A stretch of DNA of 64,000 nucleotides from a virus: IMG/VR virus record IMGVR_UViG_3300036945_000620, positions 1-64,000 of that record; one strand, 5' to 3'. Shown piece after piece: positions 46,999-55,867 of this stretch. The translations under genes were made by a program, and so were the position numbers. The notes under the pieces were generated by a model. That model saw only the letters and a program-made list of their open reading frames with translations, searched no databases and was not told where the DNA came from. Every line of letters starts with the position of its first letter. The first letter of the stretch is position 1.

Positions 46999-47720
46999 TG
47001 ACTACCCCCATTCTCAGCATTGCTGAAGTCTCACAATCGCAGTCCAACAAGGAAGTGACGATCAACGAGGCCATCCGTGCGCTTGAAGAAGCAATGCAGG
47101 CAACTCGCACCGCCGCGATCGTGGCCGCAACGACGCTGACGACCGCGCAGTTCACCGACTTCTTCCGGCATGTCTTCACTGGCACGTTCGGCGCGACGAC
47201 GGTCACCGTCCCGAACACTCAACGCCTGTTCTACGTCCTGAACAACACCAACGGAAACCTGACGATACGTGCAGGGTCGTTTGCTGTTACGGTTGTGATC
47301 GAGCCCGGTCAGGGGCGGTTGCTGCATTGCGACGGGTCGGATGAGATCACCGAAGTCGGCGGATCGAGCGCTGGCGGCAACGACCATCTCGTCTCGCTGT
47401 TCCTCGCGGGCGCGGGCGTGGACGAGAGCAAAGACCTGACGTACATCTTCACACGGGCTGTCGATTTCCCGTTGAACCTGACGGACTCGCGCGGTCACGC
47501 GGCCACTGTCCACACTGGTTCGTTCGATGTCACTATAACCCTCAAGAAGAACGGCGTGGCCTTCGGGTCGGTCGAATTCTTCACCAGCATCAGCACCGCC
47601 CACTTCGCTGGCTCGGCCACGAGCTTCGCCGCTGGGGATCGCCTTACCTTCTCATGCCCGGCGGCGTTCGAAACTCTGGCGGGCATTGCCATCACTCTCG
47701 TTGGTGAGATCGTAGCCTAA
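46998..47720 (+). CDS. Tail appendage protein, 240 aa
   Basis: Helical N-terminus (VTINEAIRALEEAMQATRTA) and a beta C-terminus (GSFDVTITLKKNGVAFGSVE). Follows the tip protein with one-base overlap; probably attaches to it. Not matched to a named family. Confidence 0.7.
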   Translation: MTTPILSIAEVSQSQSNKEVTINEAIRALEEAMQATRTAAIVAATTLTTAQFTDFFRHVFTGTFGATTVTVPNTQRLFYVLNNTNGNLTIRAGSFAVTVVIEPGQGRLLHCDGSDEITEVGGSSAGGNDHLVSLFLAGAGVDESKDLTYIFTRAVDFPLNLTDSRGHAATVHTGSFDVTITLKKNGVAFGSVEFFTSISTAHFAGSATSFAAGDRLTFSCPAAFETLAGIAITLVGEIVA

Positions 47721-48988
47721 TGGCCGCTGGTGTATTTTCCAAAGTTGTCCACTTCACTACGCCCGCTTCGACGGGCGACTATGATGTTACGGACGTAGGC
47801 ATCACAGAGACGCCGAAGCTGGTGATCCTGATCGGTGGCGCGTCTGGAGCTGGCGAAACCATCGACGCGCGCTTCACCATAGGTGCGTACGATGGCACGG
47901 ATCAAAACTTCAACGCGGTGTTCGCCCAAGATGGCGTGCCCGCATCCAACACCGACCGTCGTCGCAACACAGGGCAGATTTACCGCAACGTCGAGAACAC
48001 TGCGTTCCTCGCCGCTTCCGCTGTGTCCTTCCTATCGAATGGCGTGCGTCTCAATTTCGCAACGACGACGGTTGGCCGTCGCATCATGGCTATCTTTTTC
48101 TGGGGAGATGACTTCTCCGGGAAAGTCGGCACGATCGCTTACGGCACCGGCACTTCGGCGATTGCGGTAACGGGCCTCGGCTTCCAGCCTAACGCTGTGC
48201 TATTCCACGCCATCGGACAGGGCGCGGCCAACACGGCACTCGGCCTCGGTGTGATGACGCTCGGCATGGCCGCGGACAACAGCGGGGGCATCCAACGTCG
48301 AGGCTTCTTCCTGTTCTCGACAGAACCGCGAGGCGCTGGCCCCGGTCCGTCGTTGTTGATCGACGACACAGTCGCCAACGGCGAACTCTACGGCTCCAAC
48401 AACACCGGAGACGCCGACCCCGGCCTTGTCATCGCGTTCAACTCGTTCGACGCAGGCGGGTTCACCGTCACTCCGGCGATAAGCACCGGCAGCGTGACTG
48501 GGGCTTATATTGCAATGAGGTTCGGCGGGCGCGACGTGACTCTGACGAGCATAGCTTCGCGCACGACGGTAGGCATAGACACCATCTCTCTTGGCTACCA
48601 ACCCGAATTCTGTTTCGGTGTATCGACACGTCTTCCGAGTTTCAACAGCGTGGTCGAGCTTGGGAACGACGCTTCCAACTGGAGCGTGTTCGCTGCGGAT
48701 GGAGACAATGTCCAAGGCGCACAGGCGCTCGCCGAAAGATACAACACGGACCCGACCCAGTGTAACGAGTGGCTGGATCAAGACAACATGATCCGCATCG
48801 GATCGTTGTCCGATCCGGGCATAGAAACGAACCCGCTCGTGGTAGCCCAGATGACAGCCGTGGCCGATGGTATCGAGCTGAACTACACGACGGTGAATGC
48901 GACCGCTCGCCAAAGCTGGATGTTCTCCGTCGAAGGTGAAGCACCTCCCGCATCCCTCTACGCCGCCAGCCGATTCTTCTTCAACTAA
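47720..48988 (+). CDS. Tail fibre-like protein with three similar beta domains, 422 aa
   Basis: Three tandem units of about 130 residues each contain a 'predicted strand - x-x-x-P-K/N/E' opening (ITETPKLVILIGGASGAGET; LGFQPNAVLFHAIGQGAANT; LGYQPEFCFGVSTRLPSFNS) and end in an aromatic strand. Suggests internal duplication of a receptor-binding or adhesin domain. Last tail gene before the glycan-type enzyme. Confidence 0.72.
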   Translation: MAAGVFSKVVHFTTPASTGDYDVTDVGITETPKLVILIGGASGAGETIDARFTIGAYDGTDQNFNAVFAQDGVPASNTDRRRNTGQIYRNVENTAFLAASAVSFLSNGVRLNFATTTVGRRIMAIFFWGDDFSGKVGTIAYGTGTSAIAVTGLGFQPNAVLFHAIGQGAANTALGLGVMTLGMAADNSGGIQRRGFFLFSTEPRGAGPGPSLLIDDTVANGELYGSNNTGDADPGLVIAFNSFDAGGFTVTPAISTGSVTGAYIAMRFGGRDVTLTSIASRTTVGIDTISLGYQPEFCFGVSTRLPSFNSVVELGNDASNWSVFAADGDNVQGAQALAERYNTDPTQCNEWLDQDNMIRIGSLSDPGIETNPLVVAQMTAVADGIELNYTTVNATARQSWMFSVEGEAPPASLYAASRFFFN

Positions 48989-48998
48989 CGAGACGGAC

Positions 48999-49682
48999 AT
49001 GCCGAAGCCTATGGATCGACCCGGACGCGCATTGTGGGCAGCTCAGCCGGACCCTGACTACGAGGGTAAGGCGGTCATATGCATCGGCGGCGGTCCGTCG
49101 CTCAAGGGCTACGATCTGGAGCCTTACCGGCACATTCCGACTATATCGGTAAACCAGTCGTTCGAGATCGCGCCGTGGGCCAAGTACCATCTGTTCGCTG
49201 ACCGCCGCTGGTATATGTGGAACCAACAGGCCGTGGACGCGTCGCCGTCGATCAAGGTGACCGTCGGCAAATCGCTGTTCCCGGACGGGCTCGACTTCCG
49301 CCGCATGATCCGCGACAAGGACGCCGGGCTCTGCCACGAGCGGACGCATCTGGCGGGCATCGACAGCGGTTGCGTGGCCGTCAATCTGGCGTTCCACCTT
49401 GGCGCTTCCCGGATCATCCTGCTCGGATATGACAGTGGGTACAGCGAGACGGGCGAAAGCCACTACCACAACAAGCACCAGACGCCGTCGAATCCGATGT
49501 ACTATACCGACCGCTACGGTCCACGCCTGTCCGGCCTCTGCCAGAGGCTCAGGGACGTGGGCGTGCCCGTGGTGAGGGCAACACCGCCCGGACGGCCAGA
49601 TATCCCCTACGTGGCTCTCCCAGAGGCTCTGACGGCCCCTCTGCCCCCATGCGAAGGGCTCATCTCGACTTTTGTGCCTTAA
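48999..49682 (+). CDS. DUF115-like putative glycan/nucleotide-sugar enzyme, 227 aa
   Basis: KAVICIGGGPSLKGYDLEPY is the G-G-G-P-S-L start of the DUF115/6-hydroxymethylpterin-kinase-like superfamily, linked in flagella and surface proteins to sugar modification. It continues AKYHLFADRRWYMWNQQAVD and LGASRIILLGYDSGYSETGE. The ATG at 48999 lies 10 bases after the tail gene. Could modify virion surface proteins; unproven. Confidence 0.68.
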   Translation: MPKPMDRPGRALWAAQPDPDYEGKAVICIGGGPSLKGYDLEPYRHIPTISVNQSFEIAPWAKYHLFADRRWYMWNQQAVDASPSIKVTVGKSLFPDGLDFRRMIRDKDAGLCHERTHLAGIDSGCVAVNLAFHLGASRIILLGYDSGYSETGESHYHNKHQTPSNPMYYTDRYGPRLSGLCQRLRDVGVPVVRATPPGRPDIPYVALPEALTAPLPPCEGLISTFVP

Positions 49683-50013
49683 GGTAGGAAATAGCAGCTT
49701 CCAGAACGACCGGAGTTCTTAGGTATCCGATTCCGAGATTGCACTTGCGGCACAGCAATCCCCTGACAACCCCAGTATCATGGTCGTGATCAATGCATGG
49801 CTTGGTTTCTTCAAGTTCAAAGGGCGTGTGGCATATCGCGCAAGATGAATTTTGGCGGGCCATCATGCCGTCGTATTGGACTCGGGTCAGCCCGTACTGC
49901 CGGAAGAAGTTCTTTGATCTCCACTTCGCCTGATACGCGTTGTACTTCTCGCGGTTATTGACCCGCCAAGCGGTTATCGCGGCCTTGTTCTTTTCTGGAT
50001 CGGCGAAGGGCAT
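49660..50013 (-). CDS. Endonuclease VII-like HNH protein, 117 aa
   Basis: YGLTRVQYDGMMARQNSSCA then CAICHTPFELEE and CIDHDHDTGVVRGLLCRKCN fit the Recombination endonuclease VII family (zinc Cys pairs flanking the D-H-D-H catalytic segment), which resolves branched DNA. Opposite in strand to its neighbours, overlapping the preceding gene's 3' end by 23 bases, with its own promoter: a freestanding, mobile-looking insertion. Confidence 0.9.
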   Translation of the reverse strand: MPFADPEKNKAAITAWRVNNREKYNAYQAKWRSKNFFRQYGLTRVQYDGMMARQNSSCAICHTPFELEETKPCIDHDHDTGVVRGLLCRKCNLGIGYLRTPVVLEAAISYLKAQKSR

Positions 50014-50019
50014 TCGGGC

Positions 50020-50058
50020 TCTGTACCATGCTTGACCTTTTGGGTCAACGAGTATATT
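50020..50058. promoter_or_regulatory. Overlapping divergent promoters
   Basis: Minus strand: TTGACC (50043-50048), 17-base spacer, TACAGA (50020-50025). Plus strand: TTGACC (50032-50037), 15-base spacer, TATATT (50053-50058). The two -35 boxes form the palindrome TTGACCTTTTGGGTCAA. Predicted starts lie at the AT of each start codon, so both messages may be leaderless. Confidence 0.5.
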
Positions 50059-50066
50059 CAACGACC

Positions 50067-50327
50067 ATGATTTCCAAGGATGACAGACACCATTGGTTGT
50101 TCCGTCGGCGTTACCTGTTTGTGGTAACGGCGTTCATCATGCTTTTGATGGGCTGGTCAGCCCTTGGCATGGCCGGAGATAGCCTCGGTGAAGTCATCCT
50201 GACCAACGGCTTCTGGACGCTCGCGGCCCTGACCGGCACCTACGTTTTCGGTGCCACGTGGGACCATGCGAACCAGCGGAAGTTCGGAAAGACCAACGAA
50301 CCGGCCAGCGAACCGGCCAAGGGATAG
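50067..50327 (+). CDS. Two-helix membrane protein, holin candidate, 86 aa
   Basis: Basic start (KDDRHHWLFRRRYLF), two membrane helices (VVTAFIMLLMGWSALGMA; NGFWTLAALTGTYVFGA) and a polar tail. Next to the spanin pair, hence a likely holin. Directly follows the divergent promoter. Confidence 0.65.
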   Translation: MISKDDRHHWLFRRRYLFVVTAFIMLLMGWSALGMAGDSLGEVILTNGFWTLAALTGTYVFGATWDHANQRKFGKTNEPASEPAKG

Positions 50328-50333
50328 ACCATC

Positions 50334-50774
50334 ATGCCTATGTGGATCATCAATATCGGCTTATGGATCAAGGGTAACCCGATCCAAGCCCTGCAAATGC
50401 TTGCCGTTACGGCGCTTATAGGGCTTGCGACATGGTGGTATTTCGACTATACAGGGACCAAGCGTGAAAACGCGGACCTGAAGGCGAAAGTCGAGCAAGT
50501 CGAAGCCAACTACGAAGCGGCCAAGACCCGGATCGATGACTTCGTTTTAGCCCAAGAAAAGTTCGATGCTGATCTGGAAAAGCTCCGGCAATCTTCGATC
50601 CAAATTCGCGGCCAAGTTCGTGACGCACTGAAAGGCCTGAAAGCCGCGGAGATCGAAAGTGAGTTTGCAAATGATCCCTCTGGCGCTGAAGCCGCTCTTA
50701 ATCGGCGCGTTGCTGACCTGTTCAGCATGTTCGAGTCTGTCACCGGCTCCCGCGCCGCTTCCGACCCCCGCTAA
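50334..50774 (+). CDS. Inner-membrane spanin (Rz-like), 146 aa
   Basis: One N-terminal membrane helix (ALQMLAVTALIGLATWWYFD) followed by a long coiled-coil (ENADLKAKVEQVEANYEAAK, EKLRQSSIQIRGQVRDALKG) reaching the periplasm. Pairs with the embedded outer-membrane spanin to disrupt the outer membrane at lysis. Supports a Gram-negative host. Confidence 0.85.
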   Translation: MPMWIINIGLWIKGNPIQALQMLAVTALIGLATWWYFDYTGTKRENADLKAKVEQVEANYEAAKTRIDDFVLAQEKFDADLEKLRQSSIQIRGQVRDALKGLKAAEIESEFANDPSGAEAALNRRVADLFSMFESVTGSRAASDPR

Positions 50775-50991
50775 GGCCATCCTCCCCCTTCCGGAGCCCG
50801 TCATCACGCAGGACGTGAAATCCTATCTGCGCGTCGGCCCCAACGACATCCCGAACTCCGGCGGTGACGTGTTCGTCGTCTACCCGGCTGGCGAGCACGA
50901 AAAGCTGATGGAGAACATCGCCGAACTATACCGCTGGGTGGCCGAAGCCATGGCTCAGCTCGAATTCTACCGCCAGCGAGAGGGATCGTAA
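50671..50991 (+). CDS. Outer-membrane spanin (Rz1-like lipoprotein), 106 aa
   Basis: Embedded in the end of the Rz-like gene in another frame, overlapping by 104 bases. Signal ...LLIGALLTCSAC with Cys as lipidation site, then a Pro-rich segment (SPAPAPLPTPAKAILPLPEP). This nested arrangement is classic. Longer than most Rz1; the C-terminal helix ELYRWVAEAMAQLEFYRQRE may be an extra coil. Confidence 0.83.
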   Translation: MIPLALKPLLIGALLTCSACSSLSPAPAPLPTPAKAILPLPEPVITQDVKSYLRVGPNDIPNSGGDVFVVYPAGEHEKLMENIAELYRWVAEAMAQLEFYRQREGS

Positions 50992-51248
50992 TGTCCGAAG
51001 AGCCTGAACAATCCGCCAGCTTCGTTGAGCGGCATCTCCAGACGATGATCATGGCCGCGCTCGGCGCTGTCTGCGCGTGGATGGCTATGACCACGCAAGG
51101 CCTGACCGTGAGCGTCGCCACGCTGACAGAGAAGGTATCGAACCTTCAGGCGCAAATAAGCGAACAGGGTGACAACAATTTCGAGTCCGAGATCGCCGAC
51201 TTGAAGGCCCGCGTGTTCGTTCTGGAAAAGTCGCTCGACGCCAATTAA
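50991..51248 (+). CDS. Membrane protein with coiled coil, 85 aa
   Basis: Polar acidic start, one membrane helix (LQTMIMAALGAVCAWMAMTT), then a coiled-coil tail (VATLTEKVSNLQAQISEQGD). Adjacent to the spanins, so part of lysis (antiholin, or a second spanin-like part) or superinfection control. Not a known family. Confidence 0.65.
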   Translation: MSEEPEQSASFVERHLQTMIMAALGAVCAWMAMTTQGLTVSVATLTEKVSNLQAQISEQGDNNFESEIADLKARVFVLEKSLDAN

Positions 51249-51306
51249 CTATTGACTTGCGACTTTGACGCAGTCATGGTGCGCCGAAGTCAAACAGGAG
51301 CCGACA

Positions 51307-52956
51307 TTGGGATCGACGACCAATTTACGCGTGCTGAGTGAAACTCGCGCGCTGATGGACCAGCACGGCTCAACGGACAAAGTCGCAGAGATCATGGGCG
51401 TGTCGCGCCGCGCGATCCGGGAACGCCTCGCCCAGTCCGCCGACCTGAAGGTCAAGCCCATGTGGGGCGGCTCGAAAGAGGGCAAGGTCAAGATCGAGAA
51501 GAAGGCGCTCCCCAAGGGCTCCAATATCAGCCGGTACATCGTCACCAGCGCCCAGAACAATACCGCGATCCACGACGGCTTGTGGGCCAACCTTGAAGCG
51601 TACGCGGATGATCTTGGCGCGGAGATCATGATCTCCACCTTCACGTACAACCACAACGCGTTCGGCGAGATGTCCGTCAAGAAGGGCACGAAGGTCGAAC
51701 ACCAAGACCGGCTCTGGTATGACCCCCGCATCGTCCCCTTCATCGTCGATCGCCGCGTAGAGCTTGCTCCGGGCCTCGCGTGGTGCGGCGAGACGAACAT
51801 CCTCCCCACCAAGGTCCATCCTCTCACCGGCTACGAGACGTACACTGGACGCAAGTCGGGCATCATCCCGCACGCCAAGGTCGCCATGCAGTCGATCGCG
51901 TCCAGCAAGCACGAGCCGACCAAGTTCATGTACTCTACCGGCGCTCTGACGCTGAAGAACTACATCCACAAGGACGCCGGGCTCAAGGCCGAATTCCATC
52001 ACAGCTTCGCCGCCCTGATCGTCGAAGTGGACAGCGACGGCGACTGGTTCGTTCGCCAGCTCTCCGCTGACGACGATGGCAACTTCCAAGACCTGAACAA
52101 AGTGGTCGCCGATGGCAAGGTCCGCACGATCAAGCCGACCAAGGCTGACCCCAACATCGTTCTCGCCCTCAACCCCGGCGATGTCCACCACGCGAAGCTG
52201 GAAGACTGGATGAAGTCCCTGTTCTGGGGCAAGAACGGGATCAAGGACCAGCTCCGTCCGGCTTACGAGTTCGAGCACGATCTGTTCGACATGGACCGGC
52301 GATCGCACCACGATATGAAAGACGCTCACCAGATGTACGACAAGTACATCCGCGGCAAGGACAAGGTTGAGGATGAGGCGCGCGAGTGCGCCCTGTTCCT
52401 CGCCAACGAGGTCTATCGCCCATGGTGCGAGACAGTGGTCGTCGATAGCAACCACGATGAAGCGCTCGAACGGTGGCTTCGCGAAGCTGATTATCGTACC
52501 GACCCGCCGAACGCCCTGTACTTCCTGAAGCTCCAGCTCGCCAAGTATGAGGCGATCTCGCGCGGAGACGATGACTTCCACCTTCTCGAATACGCGCTGA
52601 ATCAAGTCTGCGACACCAAGGCCCGCTTCCTCCGGGAAGACGAGAGCTTCGTTATCGCACGCGAGTTCGGCGGCGGTATCGAGTGCGGCAACCATGGGCA
52701 CCGAGGCTCGAACGGGGCGCGCGGCGGCACCGCTAACCTTTCCAAGATCGGACGCAAGGCCAACTACGGCCACATCCATGGCGCGGTCATCATGCTAGGC
52801 GCGTGGTGGGCTGGCGTTATGGGTGCGCTCGATCAGGGCTATAACAAAGGCCCGTCCAACTGGTCGCACAGCTTTATCGTGACCTACGCCAACGGCAAGC
52901 GCGCGATGATCACGATCTGGAACGGTAAGCCGTGGGCAGGATTCAAGCAGCGGTGA
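51307..52956 (+). CDS. T5 A1-like / metallophosphoesterase-type protein with N-terminal HTH, 549 aa
   Basis: Residues 20-45 have a helix-turn-helix (HGSTDKVAEIMGVSRRAIRE). The rest resembles, from memory, the T5 DNA-transfer protein A1 family and calcineurin-type phosphoesterases: AIMNNTAxxx-like ITSAQNNTAIHDGLWANLEA, RELAPGLAWCGETNILPTKV, VDSNHDEALERW (N-H-D metal motif) and NWSHSFIV near the end. Start is TTG, chosen because AGGAG lies 6 bases upstream; a longer in-frame start lacks a site. A1 acts in host DNA breakdown and second-step transfer; here that is inferred. Confidence 0.7.
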   Translation: MGSTTNLRVLSETRALMDQHGSTDKVAEIMGVSRRAIRERLAQSADLKVKPMWGGSKEGKVKIEKKALPKGSNISRYIVTSAQNNTAIHDGLWANLEAYADDLGAEIMISTFTYNHNAFGEMSVKKGTKVEHQDRLWYDPRIVPFIVDRRVELAPGLAWCGETNILPTKVHPLTGYETYTGRKSGIIPHAKVAMQSIASSKHEPTKFMYSTGALTLKNYIHKDAGLKAEFHHSFAALIVEVDSDGDWFVRQLSADDDGNFQDLNKVVADGKVRTIKPTKADPNIVLALNPGDVHHAKLEDWMKSLFWGKNGIKDQLRPAYEFEHDLFDMDRRSHHDMKDAHQMYDKYIRGKDKVEDEARECALFLANEVYRPWCETVVVDSNHDEALERWLREADYRTDPPNALYFLKLQLAKYEAISRGDDDFHLLEYALNQVCDTKARFLREDESFVIAREFGGGIECGNHGHRGSNGARGGTANLSKIGRKANYGHIHGAVIMLGAWWAGVMGALDQGYNKGPSNWSHSFIVTYANGKRAMITIWNGKPWAGFKQR

Positions 52957-53017
52957 TACAAACTGTCGGCACAGTGACTAACATTGCCGACGAATAGTAA
53001 CACTGTGACTGTTAGTG
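52957..53017. terminator. Convergent intergenic inverted repeats
   Basis: GTCGGCA/TGCCGAC and ACACT/AGTGT pairs separate the plus gene ending at 52956 from the minus gene ending at 53018; no strong T tract, so terminator function is only probable. Confidence 0.45.
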
Positions 53018-53356
53018 TCAGGCCGGACGGTTAAACTGCTTCAGCGGATGGCCGTTCGGCAGCATTTGAACCTGCTCATCCACGTTCGTCCTCGCCGCCA
53101 TGTACCGATGGAAGCCTTGGCCGCGGCTGGTCACGCACCGTATGTTCACGAAGTCGGGGTCGTCGATCGTGTCTGCGACGTGCAACAGGCCTGCGTAGCT
53201 GAGAATGATCATGGAATTGTGGGCTACCCGCCCCCTGACGCGACGCGTCTTCTCGCCCCGGCTGGTTTCATCCACAATGGCGAACAGGATGAGCTTTTCC
53301 TCCGGGCGAAGGACTTTGTATTGCTCGGCATAGGGTAGAGGCGGATTGCGTTTCAT
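53018..53356 (-). CDS. Unknown protein, 112 aa
   Basis: KRNPPLPYAEQYKVLRPEEK, then EKLILFAIVDETSRGEKTRR and DFVNIRCVTSRGQGFHRYMA. A near sigma-54 match, TGGCATGGTTCATGCT, lies just upstream (about 53371-53386). Stand-alone unit between the A1-like gene and the ribonucleotide reductase. Not recognised. Confidence 0.7.
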   Translation of the reverse strand: MKRNPPLPYAEQYKVLRPEEKLILFAIVDETSRGEKTRRVRGRVAHNSMIILSYAGLLHVADTIDDPDFVNIRCVTSRGQGFHRYMAARTNVDEQVQMLPNGHPLKQFNRPA

Positions 53357-53406
53357 AAACGAATGGAAGCATGAACCATGCCAAGCCGTCAAGCCTAAAC
53401 GCGAAA

Positions 53407-53435
53407 CGCCCCTCCGACCGGGGCCAGAGGGGCGA
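53407..53435 (-). terminator. Terminator of the right-hand minus block
   Basis: CGCCCCTC/GAGGGGCG stem with a G/C-rich loop, followed leftward by TTTCGCGTTT, downstream of the ribonucleotide reductase gene. Confidence 0.72.
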
Positions 53436-53483
53436 GCGCAAGGGCTACGAGGACCAGTCGCAGCGCGTTAACCATATCCGGGA

Positions 53484-55394
53484 TTAGCGGATTTCGCAAG
53501 CCCCGCCAGCGCACGCCAGCTCTTGACTTCCGACGGTCATGTCATCTTCCTCGACCATATCGTTCCAGACGACGCCGACCGGCTGTTGACTTACCAGTCT
53601 GTCATAACGGTCCTTGGTGATCGATTCGTAAGGCATTTGCTTGTAAGTCCCGCCATCGTGGGGCAGGAAGCTCAGCCCGCCGCAGATGTCGAAGTTCTTG
53701 TAGACCCAAGCGCCGACCGCCAGCCATTCGTCTTCCCGGATATAGACCGTGGTCGAAGGATTGTGGTCACACCAGTTTACAGCGTACGTCTTCCAGAATT
53801 CGAGCTGTTCGATGGCCGTCATCTTGGGCTTGTCCGCCGCCGGGGATTTGATCGGGAATTCGATCACCATGGCGGCAGGGTTCATCTGGTCAGCTTCCAT
53901 CATGAAGTTCTTGTCGAACATGAACTTCGTGAGGGGGTCTTTAGCGTCATTGCGGACGCGCCTGACGTAGTATTCGGAGTGCCGCTCGTGGATGCCGCTC
54001 GCGCTGTCAACGAGCTGGGAGACGGTCCCAGACGGCTTCACGCACGTGATGGCGGCAGAGGGATTGATCCCGATCGCGGCAGCTTCCGCCTTGTTGGTGT
54101 CGCGAGCCAGACGACGCAGCGCGCCCAGCATCCCGGCGAGGAACGTATTGTCCGGCGACAGGATCGCGGCATCGTGGATGCCGGTGATCGACACGCCAAG
54201 CAGACGTTCTTCCTCGGCGTTCTCCTGCCACTTCTTCCGGATGTAGCGGTAGTTCGTCAGCGTCGATTGCCACGTCCCAAGGATGGTCGCGAGGCGGACC
54301 TTGCGCTCCAGAGACATTTCCGAATCGTCGGCGCGGGCGACCACTTCCGTCAGGTTGCAGAAGCCCATCGATCGCAGGATGATCTCGCCGCAAGGGTTCG
54401 TGCCGAACTCATGCTTCTCATCACGCCCAGTCTCACGGCACTTGGCCTTGGCAGCGGCGCGGTTGAAGATGCCACGCTCGCCAGACTTGGACTTATACAG
54501 CGCCATCCATTCGTCCATGAACAGCGCCATCTCGGGCTTGTCCTTATAGGCGACGGAGTTGTTGGCGAGCTGACGGTGGCCGGTCTTCTCCCACCATGCG
54601 CCAGACTTGGCCTCGCGCATACGAAGGTCGGACAGGTTCGAGAGCGAGATCAGGGCCGACCGGCGGACGCCCCCAACGACGACCACGTCAGCGATATAGC
54701 AGACGATGTCATGGACTTCGATGCTTTCGAGCTGGCGACCGGCGGCGTTCTTGAACATGGCGACGGTGAAGTCATACAGGCGACGCAGCGGAGCGGGGCC
54801 GGAGGCGCGACCGCCGAAGGTCTTCAGACGGGCTCCAGCAGGGCGTACGCCGCTGTCATCCCATTCCGGTATCTCGCCTGCCCAGAGCGCAGCGATGAGC
54901 TGCTTGTAGGCCTTGGCCCAGCCAAGCTTGCTGTCGCCGACTTTGATCGCGTAACCGGCGGGATGGAATTCCTCCGGCACGGCGGGGAGCTTGCTGACGT
55001 GCTGACGCTCAACGGAGAAGCCGACGCCAGTGCCGCACATGAGGATGTATAGAATTTCGTCGAAGGCGCGCGGATGATCGACGGCGATGTACGAGCAATT
55101 GAAGCCCGCAATGTGGTCGCGATCAAGCGCTTCGCCAGCGGTCATCAGCGCCCGCATCGACGGCATGATCTCCAGCTTCAGGATCGCCATCGTGATCTCG
55201 GCGACAACGAACGGATCGGCAGTGTAGCCGTGTTGCTTGTGCAGGTGCGAAACCATATACTCCATATAGCGTACGACGGTTTCACCCCAGCTCTCCCGAC
55301 GTTTCTTGTCATCGAGATACCGGGCGTATCGCGACTTGTGAATAAAAGCTTGGTAGTCCGTTGGGAGTTCAACGGAGGTGATGTCGTTCTGCAT
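53484..55394 (-). CDS. nrdJ: Ribonucleotide reductase, class II (B12-dependent), 636 aa
   Basis: Makes deoxynucleotides with adenosylcobalamin, without a separate small subunit. GFNCSYIAVD and CGTGVGFSVE carry active-site Cys and neighbours; FGTNPCGEIILRSMGFCNLT holds the N-x-C-x-E radical site; the tail ELACAGGACEI has the redox Cys pair. Length and organisation fit the monomeric class II enzymes. Last gene of the minus replication block. Confidence 0.92.
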   Translation of the reverse strand: MQNDITSVELPTDYQAFIHKSRYARYLDDKKRRESWGETVVRYMEYMVSHLHKQHGYTADPFVVAEITMAILKLEIMPSMRALMTAGEALDRDHIAGFNCSYIAVDHPRAFDEILYILMCGTGVGFSVERQHVSKLPAVPEEFHPAGYAIKVGDSKLGWAKAYKQLIAALWAGEIPEWDDSGVRPAGARLKTFGGRASGPAPLRRLYDFTVAMFKNAAGRQLESIEVHDIVCYIADVVVVGGVRRSALISLSNLSDLRMREAKSGAWWEKTGHRQLANNSVAYKDKPEMALFMDEWMALYKSKSGERGIFNRAAAKAKCRETGRDEKHEFGTNPCGEIILRSMGFCNLTEVVARADDSEMSLERKVRLATILGTWQSTLTNYRYIRKKWQENAEEERLLGVSITGIHDAAILSPDNTFLAGMLGALRRLARDTNKAEAAAIGINPSAAITCVKPSGTVSQLVDSASGIHERHSEYYVRRVRNDAKDPLTKFMFDKNFMMEADQMNPAAMVIEFPIKSPAADKPKMTAIEQLEFWKTYAVNWCDHNPSTTVYIREDEWLAVGAWVYKNFDICGGLSFLPHDGGTYKQMPYESITKDRYDRLVSQQPVGVVWNDMVEEDDMTVGSQELACAGGACEIR

Positions 55395-55408
55395 GGTGAA
55401 GTGGTTCC

Positions 55409-55858
55409 TTAGAAGCTGATGCCCGCCGCGGCCCGTAGAATATCTTCGGGTTTTGCGTTCGGTGCGATGACGGAGATGTCCGACAGATGCCGTTCGTTGG
55501 TCCGCCAGATCGACTTTTCGCCGTCTAACCGGAGCTTCCCGATGTCACATCCACGGATGAGGTAGACTTTCATCTTAGCCGCCATCCCAGTTTTGATCAA
55601 GACCCAAGCGTTGCCGCCAGCGTTCCAGCGCGACTTCAGCCAGCCCGGCTGTGCCTTGCGGAAGGTGATCTCGACTTCATCGCTCGTCTTGAAGGTGACG
55701 CCGCGTTTCAGCTCGATCTTGAACGCCGATCCTTTGTAGCATCCGTCAACGTCAGGCGTACCCGACCCAACGCTGTTCTCCACACGTTCGGCGTGCAGTT
55801 CCTTGATCGTTTTCCAGACGGGCTGAATCCAAGCCCATAGTCCTGCGTCAATTGCCAT
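55409..55858 (-). CDS. PD-(D/E)xK nuclease, VRR-NUC-like, 149 aa
   Basis: ENSVGSGTPDVDGCYKGSAF then KIELKRG give the P-D...(I)E-L-K catalytic core, and FRKAQPGWLKSRWNAGGNAW fits the Q-x-x-W helix of VRR-NUC/endonuclease-like proteins that act on structured or short DNA. May resolve replication intermediates. Confidence 0.78.
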   Translation of the reverse strand: MAIDAGLWAWIQPVWKTIKELHAERVENSVGSGTPDVDGCYKGSAFKIELKRGVTFKTSDEVEITFRKAQPGWLKSRWNAGGNAWVLIKTGMAAKMKVYLIRGCDIGKLRLDGEKSIWRTNERHLSDISVIAPNAKPEDILRAAAGISF

Positions 55859-55867
55859 GTGGTTCCC

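Noticed and set aside
51370-52779. 469-codon minus frame inside the A1-like gene.
   Set aside because: Antisense shadow; no motif, no promoter, and coding signals are on the plus strand.
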